Source: PALSA-505 sp036502085 (GTDB lineage Bacteria > Actinomycetota > Actinomycetes > Streptosporangiales > Streptosporangiaceae). Taken from it: a DNA stretch of 64,000 nucleotides. Each line of letters starts with the position of its first letter. The stretch's first letter is position 1. The notes beneath the pieces are model-generated. The model saw only the letters and a list, made by a program, of their open reading frames with translations, made no database searches and was not told the origin of the DNA. The position numbers and the translations under genes were made by a program. Location: contig DASXZD010000030.1 in assembly GCA_036502085.1 (NCBI GenBank), forward strand, positions 78,177 to 142,176, written 5' to 3'. Below, piece after piece: positions 36,540 through 45,361 of this stretch.

Positions 36540-37301
36540 ATGAGTATTCGCGACCTCGTATACCGGCTCTACTCCCGCAGGCTTGAAGCGCTGCTGTCCC
36601 GGCAGGAGATTCCGCGGCACGTCGGGGTCATGTGCGACGGCAACCGGCGGTGGGCCCGGTCGGCCGGCCTGCCCGACGTGAGCGGCGGCCACCAGGCGGG
36701 CGCGGACAAGATTTTCGAGCTGCTCGGCTGGTGCCGCGAGGTCGGCGTCGAGGTCGTGACACTCTGGCTGCTGTCCACCGACAACCTGGTGCGGTCCAGC
36801 GACGAACTCGGGCCGCTGCTGAGGATCATCGAGGAGACCGTTCAGGAGCTTGTCGCCGAACGGTGGCATGTCAACCCGGTGGGCGCCCTTGACCTGCTGC
36901 CGAGCGAGACCAGCCGGGTGCTCAAGGACGCCGCGGAGGCCACCGCTGACCGCCCGGGCCTGCTGGTGAACGTCGCGGTCTGCTACGGCGGCCGGCGGGA
37001 GATCGCGGACGCGGTGCGGTCCCTGCTGCAGGAACACGCGACCAGGGGAACCACGATCGAGGAGCTCGCGGAAATCCTGGATGTCGAGCAGATCGCCGGG
37101 CATCTGTACACCGCCGGCCAGCCCGATCCCGATCTCGTCATTCGCACCTCGGGCGAGCAGCGGCTCGGCGGCTTTCTGCTCTGGCAGAGCGCGCACTCAG
37201 AATTTTATTTTTGCGACGCTTACTGGCCAGCCTTCCGCAAGGTCGATTTCTTGCGGGCCCTACGCTCATACGCGGCCCGTCACCGCCGATTCGGTTCGTG
37301 A
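36540..37301 (+). CDS. Cis-prenyltransferase (isoprenyl / undecaprenyl-type diphosphate synthase)
   Basis: 253 residues. Condenses isopentenyl diphosphate in cis onto an allylic primer to make the lipid carrier of wall synthesis or its short precursor. Motif I HVGVMCDGNRRWARSAG has the catalytic Asp; later motifs are TLWLLSTDNLVRSSDE, CYGGRREIADAVR, PDLVIRTSGEQRLGGFLLWQ and SEFYFCDAYWPAF. Actinobacteria usually carry two or more paralogues and product length cannot be told here. A GGAAGGGCG-type ribosome site precedes ATG 36540. Confidence 0.92.
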   Translation: MSIRDLVYRLYSRRLEALLSRQEIPRHVGVMCDGNRRWARSAGLPDVSGGHQAGADKIFELLGWCREVGVEVVTLWLLSTDNLVRSSDELGPLLRIIEETVQELVAERWHVNPVGALDLLPSETSRVLKDAAEATADRPGLLVNVAVCYGGRREIADAVRSLLQEHATRGTTIEELAEILDVEQIAGHLYTAGQPDPDLVIRTSGEQRLGGFLLWQSAHSEFYFCDAYWPAFRKVDFLRALRSYAARHRRFGS

Positions 37302-37533
37302 CCTGGCCACGCCCGTCGGGTACTTCCCGATAACGCCCTTCCGCGGGTACCGTCAAAGGTAACGGGCGGCAAATCGCCGCCCCCCGGGAAAGGCCCTGCA
37401 ATCCTCGAGCTTCGTGTCACGACACGCAGGCGAGACGAGCGAAGGGCCGGGGTTCGGTCCTTCGCGGGCCGCCGGTCCGCACGACACGTCTGTGTCCGAG
37501 CGGGCGTCGCTCTTGGCGCCCAGGGGAGAGCGT

Positions 37534-38862
37534 GTGGCCACTTCCTCCAGTCCGCGCCGGCGTGCTCGCGCCGGCAGCCGAACCTACGTCCTCGACACCA
37601 GCGTCCTGCTGGCCGATCCCTCGGCCATCATCCGGTTCGCGGAGCACCGCGTCGTGCTCCCGATCGTGGTGATCACCGAGCTTGAGGCCAAGCGCAATCA
37701 CCCCGAGCTGGGGTTTTTCGCCCGCCAGGCGCTCCGTTTTCTGGATGACCTGCGGATCGAGCACGGCAGGCTGGACACCGACCTGCCCATCGGCGAGCAG
37801 GGCGGCACCCTCCGCGTCGAGCTGAATCACGCCGATCCGCTTGTCCTGCCCCCCGGCTTCCGGCTCGGCGACAACGACACGCGGATCCTGTCGGTAGCCC
37901 GCAGCCTCGCGGCCGAAGGCGACGAGGTGGTGCTGGTCAGCAAGGACCTGCCGCTGCGGGTGAAGGCCGCGTCGATCGGGCTGACCGCCCAGGAGTACCG
38001 CGCCGAGATGCCGGCCGAGTCAGGCTGGACCGGCATGCGCGAGCTCACCGTGGACCAGGCGCAGATTGCGGAGCTGTACGACACGGGCAAGCTGGACTGC
38101 GAGGAGGCTCGTGAGCTGCCCTGCCACACCGGCCTGGTGCTGTCCGCGATGGGCAGCAGCGCGCTGGGGCGGGTCCTGCCGGATAAGTCGGTCCGGCTGG
38201 TGCGCGGCGACCGGGAGGCGTTCGGCCTGCGCGGCAGGAGCGCGGAGCAGCGGGTGGCCCTGGACCTGCTTCTCGACCAGGAGGTCGGGATCCTCTCGCT
38301 CGGCGGGCGGGCGGGCACCGGCAAGTCGGCGCTCGCGCTGTGCGCCGGGCTCGAGGCGGTGATGGAACGGCGCCAGCACCGCAAGATGCTGGTGTTCCGG
38401 CCGCTCTACGCGGTGGGCGGCCAGGAGCTCGGCTACCTGCCCGGCTCCGAGGCGGACAAGATGAACCCGTGGGCGCAGGCGGTCTACGACACGCTCTCCG
38501 CCGTGACCACGCAGGACGTGATCGACGAGGTTCTCGCCCGCGACCTGCTGGAAGTGCTGCCGCTCACCCATATCCGCGGCCGGTCGCTGCACGACGCGTT
38601 CGTGATCGTGGATGAGGCGCAGTCGCTGGAGCGCGGCGTGCTGCTCACCGTGCTGTCCCGGATCGGCGCCGGGTCCAGGGTCGTGCTCACCCACGATGTG
38701 GCCCAGCGCGACAACCTGCGGGTCGGCCGCCACGACGGGGTGATCGCGGTGATCGAGAAGCTCAAGGGGCATCCGCTGTTCGCCCACGTGACGCTGGTCC
38801 GCTCCGAGCGCTCGCCGATCGCGGCGCTCGTCACCGAGATGCTGGAGGACAACGGGCTCTGA
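37534..38862 (+). CDS. PhoH family protein with N-terminal PIN domain (PhoH2)
   Basis: 442 residues from GTG 37534 (GGGGAGAG upstream; GTGs at 37414 and 37492 are alternatives). The PIN domain at ~15-150 has acidic residues in TYVLDTSVLLADP, VVITELEAKRN and RLGDNDTRILSVA. The PhoH ATPase at ~240-440 has Walker A GRAGTGKSALAL, Walker B DAFVIVDEAQSLERG and a conserved HDVAQRDN. PhoH2 proteins act as RNA helicase/RNase hybrids. No antitoxin-like partner gene precedes it here. Confidence 0.92.
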   Translation: MATSSSPRRRARAGSRTYVLDTSVLLADPSAIIRFAEHRVVLPIVVITELEAKRNHPELGFFARQALRFLDDLRIEHGRLDTDLPIGEQGGTLRVELNHADPLVLPPGFRLGDNDTRILSVARSLAAEGDEVVLVSKDLPLRVKAASIGLTAQEYRAEMPAESGWTGMRELTVDQAQIAELYDTGKLDCEEARELPCHTGLVLSAMGSSALGRVLPDKSVRLVRGDREAFGLRGRSAEQRVALDLLLDQEVGILSLGGRAGTGKSALALCAGLEAVMERRQHRKMLVFRPLYAVGGQELGYLPGSEADKMNPWAQAVYDTLSAVTTQDVIDEVLARDLLEVLPLTHIRGRSLHDAFVIVDEAQSLERGVLLTVLSRIGAGSRVVLTHDVAQRDNLRVGRHDGVIAVIEKLKGHPLFAHVTLVRSERSPIAALVTEMLEDNGL

Positions 38863-38926
38863 GGCCGGCTTGCGGGCGGGCGGGCGGTCGAGACGAGTGG
38901 CCGCCCGCGAGTTGCGTGCTGTGGCG

Positions 38927-39673
38927 TTACTCCGGCTCCTGCTGCTCGCTGAGCAGGTGACGAAGGTAGATGTCCGGATCGGCTAGGTAACGCCGCCACT
39001 GGTCGACGAGCTGCAGATCCTTCCAGGCGGCTTCGCGGATGCCGGCGTCGCTGAATTCGAGGATCTGGGCGCCCGGCAGCGCGGTCAGCACCGGCGAGTG
39101 CGTGGCGCAGATAACCTGCCCGCCGGCCAGGGCGAGCCGGTGCAGCAAGGCGGTCAGGTACAGGCATGCGGAAAACGACAGCGCCGCCTCGGGCTCGTCC
39201 ATGAGGTAGATCCCCGGCTCGCGGAACATCGTGCCGAACACCGTCAGGAAGGCCTCGCCGTGACTGCGCTGGTCTAGGTTCGCGTCCCAGAATCCAGGCA
39301 TCCCCGAGACGCTCTGGGCCAGGCTGAACAACGTCTCGGCGCGCAGGAAGAAGCCCTTGCGGTTACGCCGGGGCCCGGCGTTCATGCGCAGCCCGGTGGT
39401 GGTGAACTCGGCCCGCATGGCCTGGCCCAGGGTGGTCTTGATGACCGCGCTGGCGTATTTCGTGCCGGCCTTGCCGCCGTCGGAGCTGATCTTGCACAGG
39501 TCGGCGATCGCTTCGATCACGGTAGATTTCCCCGAACCGTTCTCGCCGACAAGGAACGTCACGGGCGCGGTGAACTCGAGGCCCTCGGAGGTGATCTGGG
39601 CAACGGCCGGCAGGTCGAACGGCCAGCCCGGCTCCTCGCCCGGCGCCAGGCAGGAGATCCGCTCGACGATCAC
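38927..39673 (-). CDS. AAA family ATPase (ABC/SMC-like, overcoming-lysogenisation type)
   Basis: 248 residues. Walker A VGENGSGKSTVIEAI near residue 42, signature-like region around DQRSHGEAFLTVFG, Walker B GIYLMDEPEAALS and a switch His in VICATHSPVL. It is a compact stand-alone ATPase of the AAA_15/21 group. Related proteins occur both as housekeeping genes and in defence modules, but no nuclease partner adjoins this one. It opens with MIVERISCLAPGEEPGWPFD, typical of solitary chromosomal copies. Confidence 0.85.
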   Translation of the reverse strand: MIVERISCLAPGEEPGWPFDLPAVAQITSEGLEFTAPVTFLVGENGSGKSTVIEAIADLCKISSDGGKAGTKYASAVIKTTLGQAMRAEFTTTGLRMNAGPRRNRKGFFLRAETLFSLAQSVSGMPGFWDANLDQRSHGEAFLTVFGTMFREPGIYLMDEPEAALSFSACLYLTALLHRLALAGGQVICATHSPVLTALPGAQILEFSDAGIREAAWKDLQLVDQWRRYLADPDIYLRHLLSEQQEPE

Positions 39674-39790
39674 GTGCTCAACGGTAGCGGGACGCTGCGA
39701 CGGCCGGGGCGGCCGGGACGGTGCCAGCGCTGCCCACGCGCAGACCTGATCACCCGGTGCTGCCCGGCCGGGGTCAGCCGTCGGACCGGG

Positions 39791-40240
39791 TCAGTCGGTC
39801 TGGGGCCAGGTGACCTGGGCCCAGACGGTCTGGCCGGCGGAGTCGGCGTGGTGGCCGAAGGTGTCGGCCAGGGCGGCGATGATGGCCAGCCCGCGGCCGT
39901 CCTCGTCGTCGGGGCAGCCGGCGTCGCGGTCATGCTGCCATTCGCCGCTGGCGGGCCCTGAGACCTCGATCCTGGCCTGGCGGCGGCCGGCCTGGACCGT
40001 GAGCGTGAACGTCCCGCCGGGTGCTCCGGCCGGGGTGTGCCTGATCGCGTTGCTGATCATCTCTGAGGCGATCAATTCCAGGTCGTGGGCGCGCGGGCGG
40101 CCGTCCAGCACGCCGCGTACGAACCGCCGCGCCGACGGCACGATCGCCGCCAGGCCGGGGAAGGTCACCCGGATGGTCGTGGCGTCCTGTGCCTGGCCGG
40201 GCTGGACGTGGGCGGCGCCATCCAGCGTCGTGGAGGACAT
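39791..40240 (-). CDS. HATPase_c anti-sigma-type ATP-binding protein
   Basis: 149 residues. N box ELIASEMISNAIRHTP and G box region DEDGRGLAIIAALADTFG are present, with no phospho-accepting His. It is the RsbW/SpoIIAB-like kinase fold common in filamentous actinobacteria next to XRE-DUF397 pairs. Divergent from the XRE gene (150 bp apart). Likely a regulatory ATPase; partner unknown. Confidence 0.85.
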   Translation of the reverse strand: MSSTTLDGAAHVQPGQAQDATTIRVTFPGLAAIVPSARRFVRGVLDGRPRAHDLELIASEMISNAIRHTPAGAPGGTFTLTVQAGRRQARIEVSGPASGEWQHDRDAGCPDDEDGRGLAIIAALADTFGHHADSAGQTVWAQVTWPQTD

Positions 40241-40390
40241 CGTGACTGACCCTTCGCCGTGATCTGCTCGTCTTGCATACAGCCTGTCGCCGCCGGTCTA
40301 CGCTTGGTAGGGGATTGGGACGTAAGTCCAGTAATTGCCCAGGTCAGGGCGTCCGTGCCGAAGGGCACCCACGATGCCGAGGGAGTGCCG

Positions 40391-41224
40391 ATGCCGCGCG
40401 ATCACGACCGCGACAAGACACCGGAAGGCGTGTTTGGCGCCGAACTGCGCTACTACCGCACCCGGGCCGGCCTGTCCCAGACCGACCTGGCCGCCCTGGT
40501 CTCGATCTCGCACGACGTCATCAGCAAGATCGAGACCGGTTCCCGCGCGCCCGCCGAGGACTTCCCGCCCCGGCTGGACGCCGTGGCCGAACTCGACACC
40601 AGGGGCGCCCTGACCCGGCTGTGGGATCTGCTGAAGGACAGCGCGCGGCACCGCGTCTATCCCGGGTGGTTCGATCGCTGGCCCGACTTCGAGGCTCAGG
40701 CGAAAGCTCTGCGGACGTTTGAACTGGTTGCCGTCCCTGGCCTGCTGCAGACCGAGGACTACGCCCGGGCGATGCTGCGGACCCAGGTGCTGGCCACCGA
40801 TGATGAGGTGGACGAGATGGTGGCGGCCCGGCTGGGACGGCAGCAAATCCTGGCCCGAGATAAGCCGCTCATGCTGTGGGTGCTGCTTGATGAGGCCATG
40901 CTCAGGCGGCCGGTCGGCGGAACGCATGTGATGCGCGAACAGCTCAGTCACCTGATCGAGGCCGCCGGCCGGCCTAACATCGTCGTGCAGGTCATCTCGC
41001 TGTCCGTCGGTGCCCATCAGGGCATGAGCGGCAACTTCGTGATCGCCGACTTCGCGGGCGGGCCGTCGGTGGCCTACCAGGACACCGCCGTGCGCGGGCA
41101 GCTGGTCGAGGACACCGATGACATCGCATCTCTCATGGTCCTGTGGGATACGCTCAAATCCGAGGCTCTCCCACGGGCTGCCTCACTGGCACTGATCGAG
41201 GAAGCAGCGAAGACATGGACCTAA
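40391..41224 (+). CDS. XRE-family regulator with DUF5753
   Basis: 277 residues from ATG 40391 with GAGGGAG upstream. The N-terminal Xre HTH at ~18-75 reads ELRYYRTRAGLSQTDLAALV, then SISHDVISKIETGSRAP. DUF5753 follows (YPGWFDRWPDFEAQAKALRT, FELVAVPGLLQTEDYARAML, then RQQILARDKPLMLWVLLDEA). Such regulators occur by the dozen in filamentous actinobacteria, usually with a DUF397 partner. This one overlaps its DUF397 gene by 10 nt, so they are co-translated. Confidence 0.92.
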   Translation: MPRDHDRDKTPEGVFGAELRYYRTRAGLSQTDLAALVSISHDVISKIETGSRAPAEDFPPRLDAVAELDTRGALTRLWDLLKDSARHRVYPGWFDRWPDFEAQAKALRTFELVAVPGLLQTEDYARAMLRTQVLATDDEVDEMVAARLGRQQILARDKPLMLWVLLDEAMLRRPVGGTHVMREQLSHLIEAAGRPNIVVQVISLSVGAHQGMSGNFVIADFAGGPSVAYQDTAVRGQLVEDTDDIASLMVLWDTLKSEALPRAASLALIEEAAKTWT

Positions 41225-41406
41225 GCGGCGCCAACTGGCGCAAGGCTAGCTACAGCACCGGCAACGGCGGCAACTGCGTCGAGGTGGCGCGCAACCTGCC
41301 GGGCATCGTGGCCGTCCGTGACTCCAAGGATCCGGATGGCCCGGCGCTGGTGCTCACGCCCGCCGACTGGCGGGCCTTCACCGACTCGGTGAAGGCCCGG
41401 ACCTGA
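41215..41406 (+). CDS. DUF397 small protein
   Basis: 63 residues (DLSGANWRKASYSTGNGGNC, VEVA, AVRDSKDPDGPALVLTPADW), the complete DUF397 pattern. It starts inside the 3' end of the XRE gene. The pair probably forms a regulator and antagonist unit, sometimes compared with toxin-antitoxin systems; its biochemical role is unproven. Confidence 0.92.
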   Translation: MDLSGANWRKASYSTGNGGNCVEVARNLPGIVAVRDSKDPDGPALVLTPADWRAFTDSVKART

Positions 41407-41430
41407 CACGCCCCGTCCGGTGCGTGCCGG

Positions 41431-41823
41431 CTAGAGCGCGATGAGCCCGGCGTTGGTCGGCTGGAACCCGCAGCTGTCGAAGTAGAACGGCCGCAGGTGG
41501 TCCTCGAAGTCGACGTGCAGCCACTCGCAGCCGGCCGCACGGGCTTCCTGCGCTGCGCGGGCGACGAGCGCGGTCCCGACTCCCTGTCGGCCGGCTCGTG
41601 CGGCCACCACCGTGTCGATCACGAACGCGTGCGTGTCGCCGTCCCAGGGGATGTTGACGAATCCCACCAGCTCGCCGTCCTGCCGCGCGCAGACCCAGCC
41701 GAGGCTGTGCTGGCTCACCTGCGTCCACCAGTCGACGTCCAGGATGTCGTGGCCGAAGCCTTCGGCGTGCAGCGCGTTGAGGTCCGCATTGCGGAACGGC
41801 CCGCGCCAGTCATAAGTGATCAT
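41431..41823 (-). CDS. GNAT family N-acetyltransferase
   Basis: 130 residues from ATG 41823. Acetyl-CoA loop VVAARAGRQGVGTALVARAA (Q/RxxGxG/A) near residues 71-90 and the C-terminal FYFDSCGFQPTNAGLIAL are intact. Substrate unknown. Upstream, 41914-42102 holds a short GTG-started frame (MISTVPFQYLTAALANMLEA) that soon runs into AT-rich DNA and looks like a truncated gene start. Confidence 0.85.
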   Translation of the reverse strand: MITYDWRGPFRNADLNALHAEGFGHDILDVDWWTQVSQHSLGWVCARQDGELVGFVNIPWDGDTHAFVIDTVVAARAGRQGVGTALVARAAQEARAAGCEWLHVDFEDHLRPFYFDSCGFQPTNAGLIAL

Positions 41824-42123
41824 GCGCACACCGTACGGAAGAGTGCGCCCATCAGCGATCCGTTTCCGGCTCCGGTGCCGGGCGGAGCGGGCCCGGCCGG
41901 TGGCTTTTAGCCTGTGATCTCCACGGTGCCGTTCCAGTACCTGACCGCGGCGCTGGCGAACATGCTGGAGGCCGCGGTGGCGGCCGGGCTGGCCCCGGGG
42001 CTCCGTATCCCTAGGCAAATGTTCTGTGTATTCGCCAGCAGGTTGTCAGGTGTAACCATGCCTGGGTATTCTCTAGCTAGAAACACATCTACAGATGCGT
42101 AGGGGCAACCCGAACATCACATC

Positions 42124-42149
42124 CTAAGGCCGCCTACGGGCGGCCTTAG
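42124..42149. terminator. Stem-loop before the DUF3800 gene
   Basis: CTAAGGCCGCC (42124-42134), loop TACG, GGCGGCCTTAG (42139-42149), perfect 11-bp stem. It ends 16 bp before the DUF3800 GTG, so it isolates that gene from upstream transcription or acts in its leader. Confidence 0.7.
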
Positions 42150-42165
42150 CGCTATTCTGCCCAGC

Positions 42166-43059
42166 GTGCACGTTTGTTACCTAGACGAGTCGGGCGGCTA
42201 CGAAGCCCCAGACCACAACTCGGATGCGACTCCCGTCATGGTCATCCTCGGCCTGATCGTTAACGCTGCATCCGTTCCGGCACTGACCAGGGACTTCCTC
42301 GCGCTCAAGCGTCGGCACTTCCCCGGCAGGTTCAACGCTCCGCACGCCCTGGAGCACATCCTCGTCGAGGTCAAGGGGAACGAGATCCTCCAGATGACTC
42401 GCAGCCCCTCCCGGAACAAACGTCGGCAAGCACAGCGTCTACGAGCCGAACTCCTCGACCTCACTGCTGCCCATGGCGGTCATATCGTCGGCCGCGTCTG
42501 GGTCAAGGAGGTCGGCAAGAGCATGAGCCCTGCAGCTAGCTACTGCTATGCCGTCCAGGACATCGCAAAGCACTTCAGCCAGTACCTCCAGTCAAGATCA
42601 TCGGAAGGAGTACTCGTCGCTGACGCCAGGGAGCATCAGCAGAATGTCCGCATGGCGCAGTCGGTGTTCACCCAGAAGTGGCGTATAGCAGGTGACCCGT
42701 ACCCCTTCATGCGCGAGATTCCCCTGCTTGCCCACAGCGACAACCATGCAGGGCTTCAGATCGCGGACCTCCTCGCATCCACCCTCATCTTCCCCATGGC
42801 GGCAGCCGCTTACTGCTGCACCGTGCCCCGAGCCGTGCACTCATCAACTCGCTACGAGGAGGTCCGTGCCAGTTTCGGCCTTCAGGTACGTCATCTCCAG
42901 TACCGCTACCGAGATGAGACAGGTCGCTGGCGCGGTGGCCTAGTCGTAGCGACCCAGTTGCCCACCGGTCCGGATCCGCGCTGTTTGGTACTCAAGAACT
43001 CTGACGTGGATCATCGCAGATTCATCACACGATCCTTACAGTCCCGTCACGACTCGTGA
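42166..43059 (+). CDS. DUF3800 domain-containing protein
   Basis: 297 residues from GTG 42166. The DUF3800 signature is MHVCYLDESGGYEAPDHN, with acidic residues on the first strand, a middle ALKRRHFPG segment and a C-terminal ADLLASTLIF region (SDNHAGLQIADLLA). The fold is RNase H-like and a nuclease role is assumed for the family, which is frequent in mobile and phage-linked DNA. Codon use is less GC-biased than in neighbours (many A/T third positions), suggesting recent acquisition. It lies beside VapBC. Confidence 0.85.
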   Translation: MHVCYLDESGGYEAPDHNSDATPVMVILGLIVNAASVPALTRDFLALKRRHFPGRFNAPHALEHILVEVKGNEILQMTRSPSRNKRRQAQRLRAELLDLTAAHGGHIVGRVWVKEVGKSMSPAASYCYAVQDIAKHFSQYLQSRSSEGVLVADAREHQQNVRMAQSVFTQKWRIAGDPYPFMREIPLLAHSDNHAGLQIADLLASTLIFPMAAAAYCCTVPRAVHSSTRYEEVRASFGLQVRHLQYRYRDETGRWRGGLVVATQLPTGPDPRCLVLKNSDVDHRRFITRSLQSRHDS

Positions 43060-43172
43060 CGGGAGCGCGCTGACCAGCTGGGTTGCGTGATCCAGGCGAC
43101 AGCACACCCAGCGACGATGGCCGGCTCGCCAGCAGCGCCGAAGCCGGGCGGCACGAGGCGCAGAACACGTAA

Positions 43173-43196
43173 ACTGTGTTACTGTGAAACTGTGAA
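43173..43196 (+). promoter_or_regulatory. Three 8-bp direct repeats over the vapB start
   Basis: ACTGTGTT (43173-43180), ACTGTGAA (43181-43188) and ACTGTGAA (43189-43196) run into the vapB GTG (43192). TACTGT (43180-43185) fits a TANNNT -10 box 6 nt before the start. It is a likely leaderless promoter and binding site for the VapB-VapC complex. Confidence 0.6.
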
Positions 43197-43431
43197 GAAT
43201 GTTACGGTCTCCGTGCCCGACGACGTGTACCGCAACGCCCGGGTCGCCGCAGCGCGTCGCGATACCTCGCTGAGCGCGCTGGTCGTGGAGTATCTCGAAC
43301 GACTGTCCGGGCGGATGAACGAGTTTGCAAGGCTGGAGGCGCTGCAGCAGGAGGTGCAGACCGAGATCGGCCAGTTCCGTGCGGCCGACCGGCTCGGCCG
43401 CGACGAGGTCCACGACCGTGCGGTTCATTGA
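43192..43431 (+). CDS. VapB-type ribbon-helix-helix antitoxin
   Basis: 79 residues from GTG 43192. The N-terminal RHH fold is KNVTVSVPDDVYRNARVAAA, then RRDTSLSALVVEYLERLSG. The C-terminal helical tail (MNEFARLEALQQEVQTEIGQ) should wrap the toxin. It overlaps vapC by 14 nt. The product would neutralise the PIN toxin and repress its own promoter. Confidence 0.88.
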   Translation: MKNVTVSVPDDVYRNARVAAARRDTSLSALVVEYLERLSGRMNEFARLEALQQEVQTEIGQFRAADRLGRDEVHDRAVH

Positions 43432-43825
43432 CACCAGCGTCCTGCTCTACGCGATCTCACGTGACCGGGCCGAGCAGGATAAAGCCAAGCGCGCCAACGA
43501 CATCTTGGCCGACCGTGACCTGGCACTGTCGGTGCAGGTGCTGCAGGAGTTCTACGTGCAGGCAACCCGCGCCAGCCGGCCGGACCCCATCACTCACCAG
43601 CAGGCTGTCCGGCTCATCGAGTCATTCCGCCGCTTCCCCGTCCAGGACGTTACCAGCGCGATCCTGATGGCGGCCCTGGCCACGCGCAAGCGGTTCCAGC
43701 TCTCCTACTGGGACTCTGCGATCATAGAGGCATCCCGCGCGATGGGCTGCGTAGAAGTCCTGTCCGAAGACCTAGGCGACGGCCAGGACTACGCCGGAAT
43801 CCGGGTCACCAATCCGTTCCGCTGA
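43418..43825 (+). CDS. VapC-type PIN-domain toxin
   Basis: 135 residues from GTG 43418. PIN acidic residues are seen in RFIDTSVLLYAISRD, VQVLQEFYVQATR, and WDSAIIEASRAMGC with SEDLGDGQ near the end. It is a predicted Mg-dependent RNase cutting tRNA or rRNA. Its start lies inside the antitoxin gene, the usual coupling. All four acidic positions appear intact, so it should be active. Confidence 0.9.
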   Translation: MRFIDTSVLLYAISRDRAEQDKAKRANDILADRDLALSVQVLQEFYVQATRASRPDPITHQQAVRLIESFRRFPVQDVTSAILMAALATRKRFQLSYWDSAIIEASRAMGCVEVLSEDLGDGQDYAGIRVTNPFR

Positions 43826-43975
43826 GTCCGCCGCAGCTGTGTCATTAACGCTTGCATAACGGTGCGAGATCGCATTCGCAGGCACGGTCGCCGTTGTCGT
43901 AGGGCGCGGCCGGGCTGAGTAGGCTGACCGGGTAATTGCGTCCATCCGCCCAGCTGACCCGGGAGACTACGGGGT

Positions 43976-45349
43976 ATGGATTTCGACTTGCCCGCCCTGC
44001 TGGCCGACAGGGCCGGCCAGGGCTACGAGCTGCAGGACAAGTACCTCAAACCGCAGCTATCCCGCATGCTGCACGTGATCGGGTTCGACAAGGTCTACGA
44101 GAAGGCCGAGGGCGGCTACCTCTACGACAGCGACGGCAACCGGTACGCCGACTTCCTGACCGGCTTCGGGGTCTTCGGGATGGGGCGCAACCACCCGGTG
44201 ATCCGCAAGGCACTGCACGACCTGCTGGACAGCGAGGTCGCCGACCTGGTCCAGTTCGACTGCGCGCTGCTGCCCGGGCTGCTGGCCGAGCGGCTGCTGG
44301 CCAAGGCGCCGGGCCTGGATCGCGCGTACTTCTGCAACAGCGGCACCGAGGCGGTCGAGACCGCGCTGAAGTTCGCCCGGTACGCCACCGGCAAGCCCCG
44401 CGTCCTGTACTGCGACCACGCCTTCCACGGCCTGACCCTCGGCTCGCTGTCGGTCAACGGCTCGGCCGAGTTCCGCCGCGGCTTCGACCCGCTGCTGCCG
44501 GACGGCCGCATTCCGCTGGGCGACCTGGACGCGCTGGCCGCCGAATTGCGCAATGGCGACGTCGCGGCCCTGCTGGTCGAGCCGATCCAGGGCAAGGGCG
44601 TGCACATCACGCCGCCGGGCTTCCTGCCGGCCGCGGCGGACCTGCTGCACGACCACGGCGCGCTGCTGATCTGCGACGAGATCCAGACCGGGCTCGGCCG
44701 GACCGGGCGGTTCTTCGCCTACCAGCACGAGGACGTTGAGCCGGACATCGTGACCGTGGCCAAGGCGCTGTCTGGCGGGTTCATCCCGGTCGGCGGCACG
44801 CTGGCCAAGGACTGGATCTTCCAGAAGGTGTACTCCTCGATGGACCGGATGTTCGTGCACGACTCGACATTCGGCCACAACGCGGCGGCGATGACCGCCG
44901 GGCTCGCCTCGCTGGCCGTCATCGACGACGAGCACCTGGTCGAGAACGCCGAGCGAACCGGCGAGGCGCTGCTGGCCGCGCTGACCGAGATGACCGGCAG
45001 CTACGAGATGCTCGGCGAGGTCCGCGGCCGCGGCCTGATGATCGGCCTGGAGTTCTGCAAGCCCAAGTCGCTCAAGCTGCGCACCGGCTGGAACATGCTG
45101 CAGGCCGCCAGGCACGGGCTGTTCGCGCAGATGATCGTGGTCTTCCTGTTCCAGCGGCACCGGATCCTCACCCAGGTGGCCGCCGATCACGATGAGGTGA
45201 TCAAGCTGCTGCCCGCGCTGACCATCGGCGACACCGAAGTGAAGCTGTTCTGCGACGCGTTCGCCGACGTCATGGACGACGCCAGCCGCGGCAGCGGGCT
45301 GATGTGGGACTTCGGCCGCACGCTGATCAAGCAGTCGCTGAAGCGCTGA
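43976..45349 (+). CDS. Class III (PLP-dependent) aminotransferase
   Basis: 457 residues. The PLP-binding region is NSGTEAVETALKFARYATGK (phosphate cup), ICDEIQTGLGRTG (Asp contacting the pyridine N), and the Schiff-base Lys lies in VTVAKALSGGFIPVGG. This resembles ornithine/acetylornithine-type aminotransferases; the C-terminal ~110 residues (KPKSLKLRTGWNMLQAARHG, MIVVFLFQRHRILTQVAADH) are longer than usual and more like those of aminotransferases in lipid or polyketide loci. Substrate unknown. It faces two cytidylyltransferases. Confidence 0.88.
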   Translation: MDFDLPALLADRAGQGYELQDKYLKPQLSRMLHVIGFDKVYEKAEGGYLYDSDGNRYADFLTGFGVFGMGRNHPVIRKALHDLLDSEVADLVQFDCALLPGLLAERLLAKAPGLDRAYFCNSGTEAVETALKFARYATGKPRVLYCDHAFHGLTLGSLSVNGSAEFRRGFDPLLPDGRIPLGDLDALAAELRNGDVAALLVEPIQGKGVHITPPGFLPAAADLLHDHGALLICDEIQTGLGRTGRFFAYQHEDVEPDIVTVAKALSGGFIPVGGTLAKDWIFQKVYSSMDRMFVHDSTFGHNAAAMTAGLASLAVIDDEHLVENAERTGEALLAALTEMTGSYEMLGEVRGRGLMIGLEFCKPKSLKLRTGWNMLQAARHGLFAQMIVVFLFQRHRILTQVAADHDEVIKLLPALTIGDTEVKLFCDAFADVMDDASRGSGLMWDFGRTLIKQSLKR

Positions 45350-45361
45350 GGCCGCCCGGCG

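Noticed and set aside
38927..39673. AAA ATPase considered as a phage-defence gene
   Set aside because: It stands alone without a nuclease or TOPRIM partner and resembles solitary chromosomal copies; defence is not supported.
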